Shown here: positions 26,501-34,014 of the stretch, piece after piece
Position numbering within the stretch: the stretch's first letter is position 1
How the letters are laid out: the number at the start of each line of letters is the position of its first letter
DNA from: Paracentrotus lividus
Lineage: Eukaryota > Echinodermata > Echinoidea > Camarodonta > Echinidae
Reading direction: 5' to 3'
Length of the DNA stretch: 64,000 bases
Assembly: GCA_940671915.1 (NCBI GenBank)
Contig: CALNVZ010000649.1
Location: forward strand, 6,312,785 to 6,376,784
Made by a program: the position numbers and the translations under genes
The notes under the pieces: generated by a model
What the model was told of the DNA's origin: nothing
The model's input: the letters and a program-made list of their open reading frames with translations, nothing else
The model's database searches: none

Positions 26501-29500
26501 AATACAAAACTCAAAATGTAGCTTTAATGTGAATTGTACAGCAGTACATATTCTAAACAATGTGTGAAATAATGAAGCACAACCACAGGTTTTATTTATG
26601 GCCCTTAATCCTCAATGTGCTAGTTAGCTCGTAATTTCAAGATTCTTACATCTTTGGCATAATCAAATTTTGCCTTATCAATTATTAAATCTAAAATGGA
26701 AGTGGTTTTAACTATATTTAGCCACAAGTGGAGTAAAAATGAAATTGCAAAATAACACTTCCGTAAAATATACAGGTAGCTATAGATACATACATGTATC
26801 ATCAAAAGTATGCTCAAACAATTTTACCACCTTGTCCAAAATAAACAAAAATATCTCCAATATCTCTAAATTTTGGCTGTGTCAGTTTAGTATGGCTTCA
26901 CATTAACTGTTGCTCTATGGGTCTTGGTCATAGATTTTATGTTTGTTTGATTTACAGGCCATCTTTTTATTAATTTTTTTTTTTTTTGTCCTTCTTCTTT
27001 AAAAATTTGAAGTGTGGTCCATACTTTTACTACTGATGTATACATGTGATACTATCTTTAAAATAGAGTACCCTAAACTAGCTTTCCATGTAACTTTTTA
27101 CGGTACCCTTTTTAGGGTTCATGTACATGTATGGTGGCCCTGAAGTATAAGCGTACAATGTAATGCACATTCCAGGCAAGTCACAAACTTTGCAAAGTGT
27201 GCATCTCTTGAACACCATATTGCTTGGGAGAGCAAAAAAAAAAAAATATCACGATTGGCATCCAAGAACGCCAAGTTTGTGTTCTTTGAATGCATTTTTT
27301 TGTGATTTGGGGTGCAGAGTCTGACAACAAGGCTGCAAAATTTGCAGCCCCTCAGGATGTAAAGTTTGCAATTTGGGAGGCAAAGTTTGCGACACAGGAT
27401 ATAAATTTTGCAATTTGAGAGGCAACGTCTGTGACCTGGGAAGCTAAATTTGTGGTCCAGGATGCCCAGATGAAAAGTTTGCAAAAGATTGCAAAGTATG
27501 CAATTTACAAGTGTAGGATGCAAAGTTTAATGACCTGGGAAGGAAAGTTTGCAATTTTGGAGGCAAAGTCTGCTACCCGAGTTGCAAAGTTTGCAGCCTA
27601 AGATGCAAAATTTGCAGCCTGGGATAAAAGAAATTTGCGAATATGACACTGACCTGTGGTGAAGGTGGGCTGTCTGTCCATATGATTGTCTGTCTGTATC
27701 GGAGGCAGGGGGCTGGCCCGTTTCACATTCTCCACAAACGTGTTCCATTTGACGGTGTTGCCCTGGTCTGGACTACCCTGGACCTTTGTCAGACAGTCCA
27801 GCATGTACTCCACATGGTTCTCTGGCTTGTGGTACATCAACCCCGTCATGAGACTCTGTTTCAAGGTCAAAAATAGCATTTTATTAGGGTCATTCTACAA
27901 GGTTGGGCAAAAAGGGGTGAAATTTCAGCATACAGGTATGCAAATAATCATGATGCTATTCATTTATGTTTCTACATCGTGCAGGCTTTTATTTGTATTA
28001 AAATCATATATTTTACGAGAAATGTTGTACCCGCATACTAAATTTTTATGAATTCATTGTAAAATACAATTCAAAGCTTCATAATTTTAAATGGAACTGA
28101 AAAAAAAATTGAAGCCCTTTTGAATAATCATCTTGAAATATTTTTTTTTTTTTATCTTACGTATTTTTTTTTAGAGCAAAACCTTATCAGGTCTTTTCTC
28201 TTAAGATTTGTGAGATTGCAGCCCCTATTTATACTGGTAATTTTAACTTTTTTGAATTTTTTTTTTTCTAATTTGAGTATGAAGTTAGTGCACATGTTTC
28301 ATTTCAGTAGACCTACATTACATGTACAGTGACCTATGAATGTCATTTGATGCCCAGCTTTCAATTAATGTATTTCAATTCAAATCATCTTGTATGGCTT
28401 TTTTTAGGGGGGATCCTCTTGAAGTAAATATTTACCAGTTTAAATAAACTCTACAGCATGCTTCATAAAAACATTCAGCTTATATACTTAATTCTTTATT
28501 TATCTTTTTTTCTTTTTCTCTTTTAATTTGGCAGCTGCTGAATCAGATATATAATATATGCAAACACTATCCCCTTATTCTCCGGATTTCTATCACTTTA
28601 ATTTCTTTCTTTTTTTTTAATCACAAAGAAAAACCTCGAAAATCTTTCTTTGATATACTTAGATGATATTCTCATCTTCTTGTATAATTACAAGTCAAGA
28701 AAGGGGGGGAACTCACAAAGTTTGTCAGCATCAAGAAAGTGTTGTTTAAAAAAAAAAAGACTGAAAATCACTTTATCCCCCTAAAAAAAACTTAATTGTA
28801 AAATAAAGGTCCAATTTGGCCTTTAAAATTAATGTTCACAGTGCGCAAGAAGTCAAAGTGGAAACGTGAAATGCTTAGCCACCTTTTTGAAATTCATTTT
28901 TCAAATGCTCCTTATCAAATGATATTCAAAATATTACTTTTGTTGTTTTGCTGAGACAGACCACTCAGATATAGATGCCTATAAGGGTATTGGAATATCT
29001 AAAATGGTGTGGCTGTGGGGTAAACACGCATCATCTTCTCTCTGCGTTTCCTACAGTCTTGCAGAGGAAGAATACCTGCTCCGTAGCTCCACGACCACTG
29101 CACTGGTCCACAGTCTTTTATTTTCATTCATAATGATCAGTTGTCTAATCACCTCATATTCTCATTCAAATCATTGACAATTTTCAGCTACTGATAAGCA
29201 GAAATTGTTGCAAATACATTTTCACAGCTAGATCTTTACAAAACAAGCGTTTATTTGTGTCATTCCTAATAAGGTCAGGTGCGAGTCAATTGCTCAATCA
29301 ATGTCAATCATTAATAGTCATCACTCACTGAGTCACTCAGCTCAAATAAATCATCATATTCTCATTCAAATAATGGACAATATTCAGCCACTAATTATCA
29401 GAAATTGTCGAATATGTATTTCAAAATCTAGATCTTTACAAAACAAGTGTGTATTTGTATGATTCCTAAAGCCAAGTTCGAGTAAAACTCGAATCAATCG

Positions 29501-29949
29501 GCATCGCCATCGCATGATAATCATTATCACTCAGTTATCAATCATCATGTGATGTCATGTCTGAATCATCTTAACGTTACATTCTCATTCAAATCATGGA
29601 CAATTTTCAGCTATTGACTATCAGAAATTATCGAATATATACTACAACAGCTAGACCTTTACAAAAACAAGTGTTTATTTGTGTGATTCCTTGCAGGCGA
29701 GTTCCAGTAAAAGTCGAGTCAATCACTCACTGACACTGGACTGGAGCTGGAGTCATTCATGCATGAGCTTCATCAGCTGCGCACATTCGCAATAGATGGG
29801 ACTACACTAACGCATTCAGGGGCAAATTTTGATCATTCGTATGGCAATAAAACTGTCTCAGATTGTAAAATAAAACAGGCACTTACCTCAAAAAGTTGAG
29901 GTATCTCCCTCCGAGACAGGTACGACTTTGTGTCTTCTCTAGATGTCAT
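8033..29949 (-). CDS. Three-domain adenylate kinase, sperm-flagellar type / AK5-like (19 exons, 908 aa)
   Basis: Adenylate kinases interconvert 2 ADP with ATP + AMP. In motile flagella they supply ATP for dynein along the axoneme. The 19 coding exons listed below join with matching phases and GT/AG sites into 909 codons including the TGA stop. Residues about 1-65 resemble the AK5 N-terminal docking segment (REIPQLFE, then [11 protein letters not shown]). Domain 1 spans about 115-310 (P-loop 120-127), domain 2 about 425-610 (P-loop 431-438) and domain 3 about 722-905 (degenerate P-loop 728-735). Mini-exons encode an acidic linker at 317-414, and an Ala/Pro/Glu-rich spacer lies at about 613-718. 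The start was chosen at 29949 because the following residues match the AK5 family N-terminus, although the frame stays open further upstream. Three AK domains in one chain match the known sea urchin sperm flagellar enzyme. A vertebrate AK5 orthologue has two domains. Seen: motifs and splicing. Inferred: flagellar role. Confidence 0.93.
8295..8453. mobile_element. Short palindromic element in AK intron 18
   Basis: The arms TTAAGGCCACCGCACACCAT and ATGGTGTGCAGTGGCCTTTA are inverted copies. A TTAA-like flank suggests the same target preference as the larger palindromes in this window. Confidence 0.6.
8811..9005 (-). CDS. AK gene exon 18: domain 3 LID
   Basis: 65 codons, residues 821-885. The LID is Glu/Lys-rich. 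Compared with domain 2, Arg544 becomes Ser841, Arg548 Lys845 and Arg565 Lys862, while Arg554 is kept as Arg851. Confidence 0.93.
9422..9699 (-). CDS. AK gene exon 17: domain 3 P-loop and NMP-binding region
   Basis: 93 codons, residues 728-820. It equals exons 13+14 of domain 2 fused, with no intron at the homologous site. P-loop is [11 protein letters not shown]-site Arg is Thr757 (ADLLTD). VLDGFPK has Lys809 where the family has Arg. Confidence 0.94.
9861..9940 (+). repeat. tRNA-like sequence (tRNA pseudogene or SINE head)
   Basis: TAGCTCAGAAGGTAAGAGC gives a perfect D-arm and A box. GGTTTGAATCTC approximates a B box, and GGG/CCC ends could pair. The anticodon arm is shortened, so a functional tRNA is unlikely. 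Confidence 0.4.
10223..10640 (-). CDS. AK gene exon 16: domain 2 end, Ala/Pro/Glu-rich spacer, domain 3 start
   Basis: 418 nt encoding residues 589-728. It begins [11 protein letters not shown] (end of domain 2), runs through about 100 residues of EAPA/TEAP-type low complexity, and ends KEFFFVI plus the first base of the P-loop glycine (phase 1). The spacer looks disordered and proline-stiffened. Confidence 0.92.
10730..11075. repeat. Degenerate tandem repeat in AK intron 15
   Basis: Two to three decayed units share AATCTAATCAGATCATCTT and AAGTTTGAAGTTCAAACTT. The GACCTCTGTGATCATTCACC wording suggests a decayed relative of the 1466-5036 family. Confidence 0.55.
11184..11375 (-). CDS. AK gene exon 15: domain 2 LID
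   Basis: Residues 525-588 (64 codons). [20 protein letters not shown] followed by KRL keeps all LID arginines (544, 548, 554, 565) and the DD pair. This is the most canonical of the three domains. Confidence 0.95.
11648..12152. mobile_element. Palindromic MITE-like element, TTAA-flanked, copy 1
   Basis: Arms TTAAAGGGGAAGTTCACCC and GGGTGAACTTCCCCTTTAA are inverted copies, with GACGTCA mirrored inside. Related to the copy at 63141-63589. TTAA duplication is typical of piggyBac-type insertion; the class is inferred. Confidence 0.8.
12366..12848. mobile_element. Terminal-inverted-repeat element in AK intron 14
   Basis: GTGTGTTCAATGTCCAGTTT...TATACACCAACATGAATCAT near 12369 is mirrored by ATGATTCATGTTGGCG...CTGGACATTGAACACACC near 12840. 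CTAAG flanks both sides as a possible target duplication. Confidence 0.7.
12911..13027 (-). CDS. AK gene exon 14: domain 2 NMP-binding region
   Basis: Residues 486-524 (39 codons, phase 0-0). [13 protein letters not shown] keeps Asp509 and Arg513, so the site looks active. Confidence 0.95.
13465..13628 (-). CDS. AK gene exon 13: domain 2 P-loop and AMP site
   Basis: Residues 431-485. Textbook [10 protein letters not shown] and [11 protein letters not shown] motifs, with Arg460 equivalent to Arg44 of human AK1. Ends LVPQ in phase 0. Confidence 0.95.
14020..14430. repeat. Short inverted and direct repeats of TTTGGTCTA
   Basis: TTTGGTCTA/TTTGGTCTAAT recurs several times left of 14170, and the reverse form TAGACCAAA recurs to the right (14289-14400). 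Part of the motif returns near 18895-18935. Confidence 0.55.
14526..14576 (-). CDS. AK gene exon 12: first strand of domain 2
   Basis: 51 nt, phase 1-1, residues 414-431. It ends KIIFVV plus the first base of the P-loop glycine, the same splice position as exon 3 in domain 1. Confidence 0.9.
15018..15092 (-). CDS. AK gene exon 11: symmetric linker mini-exon, similar to exon 10
   Basis: 75 nt, phase 1-1, encoding residues 389-414 ([18 protein letters not shown]...). The VVEE...VTGG pattern parallels exon 10. Confidence 0.77.
15609..15677 (-). CDS. AK gene exon 10: symmetric linker mini-exon
   Basis: 69 nt, phase 1-1, encoding residues 366-389 ([10 protein letters not shown]...VTGGGD). It can be skipped without shifting the frame. 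It resembles exon 11. Confidence 0.77.
16206..16269 (-). CDS. AK gene exon 9: acidic linker mini-exon
   Basis: 64 nt encoding residues 345-366 ([11 protein letters not shown]...), phase 0 in and 1 out. Accepted because it restores the phase between exons 8 and 10 and has good splice sites. Confidence 0.75.
17859..17941 (-). CDS. AK gene exon 8: linker with SPLPPI repeat
   Basis: Encodes residues 317-344 (phase 1 in, 0 out). [11 protein letters not shown] is the third occurrence of the SPLPPI motif, followed by a Gln-rich stretch. Confidence 0.83.
18013..18610. mobile_element. ~600-bp near-perfect palindrome, TTAA-flanked
   Basis: Left arm begins TTAAAGTCCCAGACCGGACC. Right arm ends GGTCCGGTCTAGGACTTTAA. 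Long internal stretches such as the GCCAAAAACGAAAGC segment are mirrored. Foldback element in AK intron 7. Confidence 0.82.
18946..19092. mobile_element. GGCGGATCCAGG-family short inverted-repeat element
   Basis: AGCGGTGGATCAAGGATT at the left is mirrored by CTCCCTGGATACGCCACTGC at the right, with a G/C-rich GGGCGC-type interior. It abuts AK exon 7. Confidence 0.55.
19122..19215 (-). CDS. AK gene exon 7: domain 1 C-terminal helix
   Basis: Encodes residues 286-317 (phase 0 in, 1 out). [13 protein letters not shown] matches the end of AK5 domain 1, followed by a Pro-rich tail. Confidence 0.92.
19565..19762 (-). CDS. AK gene exon 6: domain 1 LID
   Basis: Encodes residues 220-285 (66 codons, phase 0-0). 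PDLVISLDC is followed by a LID rich in arginine, with an EDD pair and an AKRLEAF helix. The arginines expected for ATP binding are largely present. Confidence 0.92.
19790..20070 (-). repeat. tRNA-derived SINE (minus orientation)
   Basis: On the minus strand a tRNA-like head (TCTAGTGGTCGTATC; B box GTTTGATTCC) is followed by a body. It ends in GGGAAAAGCACATTATAAAAAATATT and an ATT-rich tail, the usual end of many marine invertebrate SINEs. Confidence 0.6.
20602..21081. mobile_element. CAGTGCGTCCC-type inverted-repeat MITE, copy 1
   Basis: TA-flanked CAGTGCATCCCAAATAAAAA with ACCCAACTTTGAGAGCCTCA is mirrored at the right end by TGAGGCTATCAAAGTTGGGT...CGCACTG. TA target sites suggest a Tc1/mariner-type mobiliser. 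Confidence 0.75.
21119..21244 (-). CDS. AK gene exon 5: domain 1 NMP-binding region
   Basis: Encodes residues 178-219 (42 codons, phase 0-0). FIIEGFPR at 201-208 replaces the usual L-I-D-G-F/Y-P-R, so the conserved aspartate is Glu204. Confidence 0.92.
22067..22239 (-). CDS. AK gene exon 4: domain 1 P-loop and NMP-binding start
   Basis: Encodes residues 120-177, enters phase 1 and leaves phase 0. It has an intact [11 protein letters not shown]alker A motif and keeps the AMP-binding arginine (SLRRK). A SINE tail ends about 10 bases upstream of the acceptor. Confidence 0.93.
22242..22330 (-). repeat. SINE 3' tail just upstream of AK exon 4
   Basis: On the minus strand GGCGCTTTACAAATGCTCTT is followed by an ATC repeat. 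The tail ends about 10 bases from the AK exon 4 acceptor. Confidence 0.6.
22701..22765 (+). repeat. Degenerate TTAGGG-like repeat
   Basis: Several GGGTTAGG/GGTTAGGATT words in about 60 bases. Too degenerate to be a telomere. Confidence 0.45.
23140..23740 (+). repeat. (GA)n/(CAGA)n low-complexity tracts in AK intron 3
   Basis: Three GA-rich tracts (about 23141-23170, 23494-23572, 23684-23745) and a CAGA run. They create long Leu/Ser frames that are not genes. Confidence 0.85.
23765..24875 (+). repeat. Three tandem copies of a ~370-bp unit in AK intron 3
   Basis: Units start with ACAAAAGATCCATGGAGAGA at about 23769, 24151 and 24519. Units 2 and 3 are almost identical, while unit 1 differs mainly by one-base indels. 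Confidence 0.88.
25495..25587 (-). CDS. AK gene exon 3: first strand of domain 1
   Basis: Encodes residues 89-120. It has a second SPLPPI motif and ends in IILVI plus the first base of the P-loop glycine codon (phase 1). Confidence 0.9.
27270..27640 (+). repeat. TGCAAAGTTTGC minisatellite
   Basis: About ten imperfect copies of a ~30-bp unit containing the palindrome GCAAAGTTTGC with GGGAGGC or CAGCCTGGGA spacers. It ends just before the AK exon 2 donor. Confidence 0.7.
27654..27855 (-). CDS. AK gene exon 2: docking helix and linker
   Basis: Encodes residues 22-89, entering phase 0 and leaving phase 1. It contains [19 protein letters not shown], the second part of the docking segment, and a SPLPPI motif that recurs in exons 3 and 8. 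A TGCAAAGTTTGC minisatellite lies just beyond the donor. Confidence 0.9.
29140..29745 (+). repeat. Three ~200-220-bp tandem repeats in AK intron 1
   Basis: CTCATTCAAATCAT...CAATTTTCAGC...AGATCTTTACAAAACAAG recurs with unit anchors at about 29161, 29361 and 29584. Copies have diverged by substitutions. Confidence 0.75.
29887..29949 (-). CDS. AK gene exon 1: start codon and docking-segment beginning
   Basis: Encodes residues 1-21 and ends phase 0 at GAG before GTAAGT. The [10 protein letters not shown] stretch is the recognisable start of the RIIa/DPY-30-like segment of AK5-type kinases. The ATG has A at -3. Confidence 0.85.
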
Positions 29950-30026
29950 ATTTTCCAGTAATTTGCTATTTTTAGGGGAAAACACCAGCCACCTTATCCG
30001 TGGCCGTCTTCTCTTGATGATTGCGC

Positions 30027-30040
30027 GTTTCCATGGAGTG
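30027..30040 (-). promoter_or_regulatory. X-box (RFX)-like motif upstream of the AK gene
   Basis: On the minus strand the site reads CACTCCATGGAAAC, 78-91 bases before the start codon. The right half and AT spacer fit the ciliary X-box pattern, but the left half fits only partly. RFX factors drive many cilium and flagellum genes. Weak single-site evidence. Confidence 0.3.
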
Positions 30041-30249
30041 CGCTCATGAATATTCATATCGTGGGCGGTTTTGTTATGAGCCGCTGTTGTAAAACATTGT
30101 ACTTTTTGAGTGAACACAATAGGTGAATAAACATCATTGAACTGAAGTGAGGCTCTTTGAATGAATGAGAATGATTCGTGGTTTGTGTAATTTGTCTCTC
30201 TCAAGTTGGTGAGAAGTCCCCGAGATGAAGAAGAAAAAAAAAAAGGACG

Positions 30250-30849
30250 TGTAGATCGTAGGGGGGCGTGGTGATGACGCCAAAAAAAGAGCAGCTCTGG
30301 GGCAGTCTAAGCCTCGATAAAGAAATCAAGGCTGGATACAATAAGAAGAAAGAGCACGGGGTTGAAAAGAAAGAGATTTGAGAGAACAATCATAGAAGGA
30401 ATCATAGCTTTGAATATGATTAGTCCATATCAGTAGGCTGTCTTCACCCCCCCCCCCTCCCATACCGCCTCTCCAGGGGACAACGACTGTAATATTATTA
30501 AAAAAAATTAAAAAAAAAAAAATAAAAAAAAAACATCAATGAGTAAAACTCACTTTTGATAGACTAAATCTATGTATCATTCTTCAGTCTAAAAGTTGAC
30601 ACTGTGAGTGTTCCACTTTTGGATAAAACTTTACGCCCCTCCTGAAATCTCACGATCTTAAAAAAAAATTATAGCAGAATGGGGGGAGGCACACCAAAAG
30701 TTTTCTTTTTATTCAAACGTGTGGGCTCAGGCCAAGGAAGCGCATGCATGTCCCCCCCCCCCCTGTGACGCCACTTTTAAAAACTCCCCCCCCTTCTCCC
30801 TCTCTCTCTCTCTCTCTCTATTCTCTATCTATATCATTATTTCTATCCA

Positions 30850-30894
<45 letters not shown>

Positions 30895-31349
30895 CCCCCC
30901 CTTTTCTCCCCCCTCACCCCCCCCCAACTTAGCCCTCTCCCACAGTCATTTGAACACAACCGTTTTATACACTGTTTTGAATTTGGTTTCGAGAAATATT
31001 TTTTCCCTCTTTTTTTTTTTTGTTTTTACGTACGAAAACAAACAATAAATCATATCAATGCTATCAATCACATAAATAAATAAATAATCACATCTATATT
31101 GAAATCGTGAAATAAAGGACCAAAATTTAAGAAACAATATCGTAAGATGAAATTTTATATTATAATGCTGCTGTGAAGACATAGAGGTATACATGGTATA
31201 GCGGTATAATAAAAATGAATTACTACCGGAATATATACATTTTGAAATGTATCCTTATACCACACTATACTAGGCCTGCAACTATGATATCAAAACTAGA
31301 ATCAACACTATACCAATATTGAAGTGGGAAATACATACAAGATTGAAAG
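30250..31349. other. Repeat-rich intergenic DNA left of the MIF-like genes
   Basis: Poly-C, poly-A, (CT)n at about 30799-30892 and C-rich tracts. Serine/leucine frames here come from the microsatellite. No gene signal. Confidence 0.5.
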
Positions 31350-32197
31350 TAGGGGAGACCGGGTATGGACGTTACAAAATTCACATTTTGGGCCAGATAA
31401 TCCTAATGAAAGAACTCACACACTCCATCTTGGGTCTGTAGTTAGCCTATTATGTGTGCTAAAACCTGAGGCATATAAAACTTGAAAACATGTAAACACT
31501 AATTAGTGAAGACATTTTTTTGTAACAACCTACCCCGTATACGGGGTAGGTTGTTACACCGTACGGGGTAAATTGTTACAATATGTAAACATACGGGGTA
31601 AGTTGACAATGTGTAAATCTCTTATACCATACTTTTGTTTCAACTTTCCGGTTTCTTGGCATCGTTAACAGTTAGATCAAGTAAAGCTCTAGAATAGAAA
31701 AAGGTAATAATAGAAACATAAAAATATTAATACCTGAAAATTGAGACAAAATGTAATTTTACATATGTAATGTGATTGTGGTAAGTTGTTACATCGACAT
31801 GAGGTAGGTTGTTGTAACAATCTACCCCATGTGTGATTTTTCACACAAAAATCAACTGTAGCACAGCCATTAGGCAGAATTACAGGGCATGGCTAGGGGG
31901 TATATTAGTGACATACATGTACTCTATTTACAATACCAGACTATCACCATGTGCCTTCATGTGTAAGAGCTATTACAAATTTCAATTTTTGTCAAAAATT
32001 TACTTTGAACTGTAAAAAATAGTTTTTGTTGATTTACTTTTTAATAAAACAACGGAAAAACCTCGCGACCGGCAGTTCATCACAGATATTTGTAGGCTGT
32101 ATATAGATGCCAGTTAGCACATCCTCTCTTGTTCCAGCTTAGCACACTGAGAACTGTAACAACTGACCCGTGTAACTTCCATACCCGGTCTCCCCTA
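31350..32197. mobile_element. 848-bp TIR element, TA-flanked
   Basis: GGGGAGACCGGGTATGG at the left end is mirrored by CCATACCCGGTCTCCCC at the right, each flanked by TA. Inside, TACCCCGTATACGGGGTA-type words repeat. No transposase frame, so a non-autonomous element. Confidence 0.75.
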
Positions 32198-32259
32198 ATA
32201 CTTTAATCACGATCTTTGATCATGGATAGAGCCCCCTCTTCGACGACGCAAGGGAAAAT

Positions 32260-33005
32260 TTAAAGGTATGGTCTGGACCCAAAATAAGTTGCTTTTATAG
32301 AAAGCAGAAAAATTAGAAAAACAGAATTAAAAAAGTTTGAAGATAATCGGACTTAAAATATGAAAGTTATGAATATCTTTACGATGCACACACAAAAAAT
32401 TGATCGCTATACCATAATTGGCAACACAGTCTCAAAGCTGTGATGTCATAGGCGCACAAGTTCCCATGCATTTTCTGTATTGTTTTATGATAAATTTTCC
32501 CTTTATTTGTTAAGAAACTTTTTTTCCTCATGACTTTGGCCAAGATAATATTGATGGCAATGCTATTGCATCTATACAATTACATATATTGTAAAATCAG
32601 CACACCATCTAGAAATATAGATAAAAGATATTCATGAATGTTGGATTTCATGAAAAATATCACTTTTCTTTTGAAATGTCATTACAATTCTCATTTTATG
32701 AAAATGTAAAAATGCAATAACATATTGCCATCAATATATTTTGGCCAAAGTTATGAGGGAAACAGTTTCTTAACAAATAAAATGAAAATTTATCATAAAA
32801 CAATATAAAAAATGCATGGCAAGTTGTGTGCCATCTCAGGTGTTGCCGATTTGGTATAGTGATCAATTTTTTTGTGCATCATTCATAAAGATATTCATAA
32901 CTTTCTTATTATTAGTCTCGTTTTCTTCAAACTTTTTTAAATCTGTTTTTTTAATTTTCTGCTTTTTATAAAAGCAACTTATTTGGGTCCAGACCTTCCC
33001 TTTAA
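32260..33005. mobile_element. ~745-bp palindromic element, TTAA-flanked
   Basis: TTAAAGGTATGGTCTGGACCC is mirrored by GGGTCCAGACCTTCCCTTTAA, with long internal mirrored segments such as AAAGCAACTTATT. Confidence 0.8.
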
Positions 33006-33049
33006 ACACACAATATTAACAATGATTTTTTTTTCTTCCTTTTAACAAG

Positions 33050-33810
33050 GTTCTCAAAGCTAAGGTGAGGAAAGGTCTCCAAGACTTGGAGACGTCGCAG
33101 AGATGTCCTGAAGACGTCTCCGAGACAGCATTGCCCTTTTCAGAGGTGGGTATACAAAATAATGCACATTCCAAAAGAGAGCTACACCTACATTTTATTT
33201 GATATCTAAATTCAAATGTCTGAATACTCTATAGTCCATCGTTTGATTGACATACTTAACATTATGGGTAACTGCCCCCATGTTTAGCTATCCCCAAACC
33301 ATTCATCAACATGTTCGCATACTCCTAAAAATGTTTTTATTACTTTATTTGTTCTACAGCATTTCTACATCTTCACGAGATTAATTTCCGCTTTGAAATT
33401 TTGGTCGAGACCGATTTTCACCCGGAAATATTAAACTTACTGCATCTAAGACACATGGTGCTATCTCACTTCGCGGAAACGTCTCTGCGACTCAAACAGG
33501 GGCCGCGTTTTTGAAAGTGGAGGGGCTGAGNNNNNNNNNNNNNNNNNNNNNNNNNNNNNNNNNNNNNNNNNNNNNNNNNNGGGGTGAACTGGCTAAAAAT
33601 CCCAAATATATGGTCATTTTAGCGATTTTGTGCACGTTTGCTGAGAAAAGTGAGGGGCTCTGCGGCCCCTGTCAGACACTCAGAGACACTTCGATACTAT
33701 TTTCCGTCGTGGAGACGTCTCTCAGTTGTTTCCGCGACAGAAAAAAAGTCATGAGACGACTCAGCGACAAGTTTCAAAACCGTCTCATGGCAAGTGAGCA
33801 TGAGATACCA
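33050..33810. repeat. GAGACGTCTC-rich repeat interrupted by a gap
   Basis: Words such as GGAGACGTCGCAGAGATG, AACGTCTCTGCGACTC and TGGAGACGTCTCTCAG occur at both ends around the N run. A related fragment is at 38575-38665. Confidence 0.5.
33531..33580. other. Assembly gap (50 N)
   Basis: Fifty undetermined bases. Any protein spanning them is an artefact. Confidence 1.
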
Positions 33811-33887
33811 CCATGATTCCTCTCCAGCGCTAGAGAACACGTCCCCTTCAACAAAGGGGATTTAACCATGCAAAGACTTGGGTCAAA

Positions 33888-34014
33888 CTATTTTCGGAGA
33901 TTTTCGAAAAGCTCGATGTGGTTGTAGTTCTTGAAGTGAGGGATGTCCGCACAAAGCTTGTTGTCACCTAGTCCAATGTGCTTCGGATCGTTATTGTGCA
34001 TCATGAAGAAACAA
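33888..34014 (-). CDS. Minus-strand MIF-like gene, exon 3
   Basis: Acceptor CCACAG, then the end of the split codon, 41 codons and TAG. Its intron contains a (GA)n tract at about 34052-34130. Confidence 0.7.

Noticed and set aside
33511..33816. 101-codon frame across the first N run
   Set aside because: It depends on undetermined bases and lies in repeat sequence.
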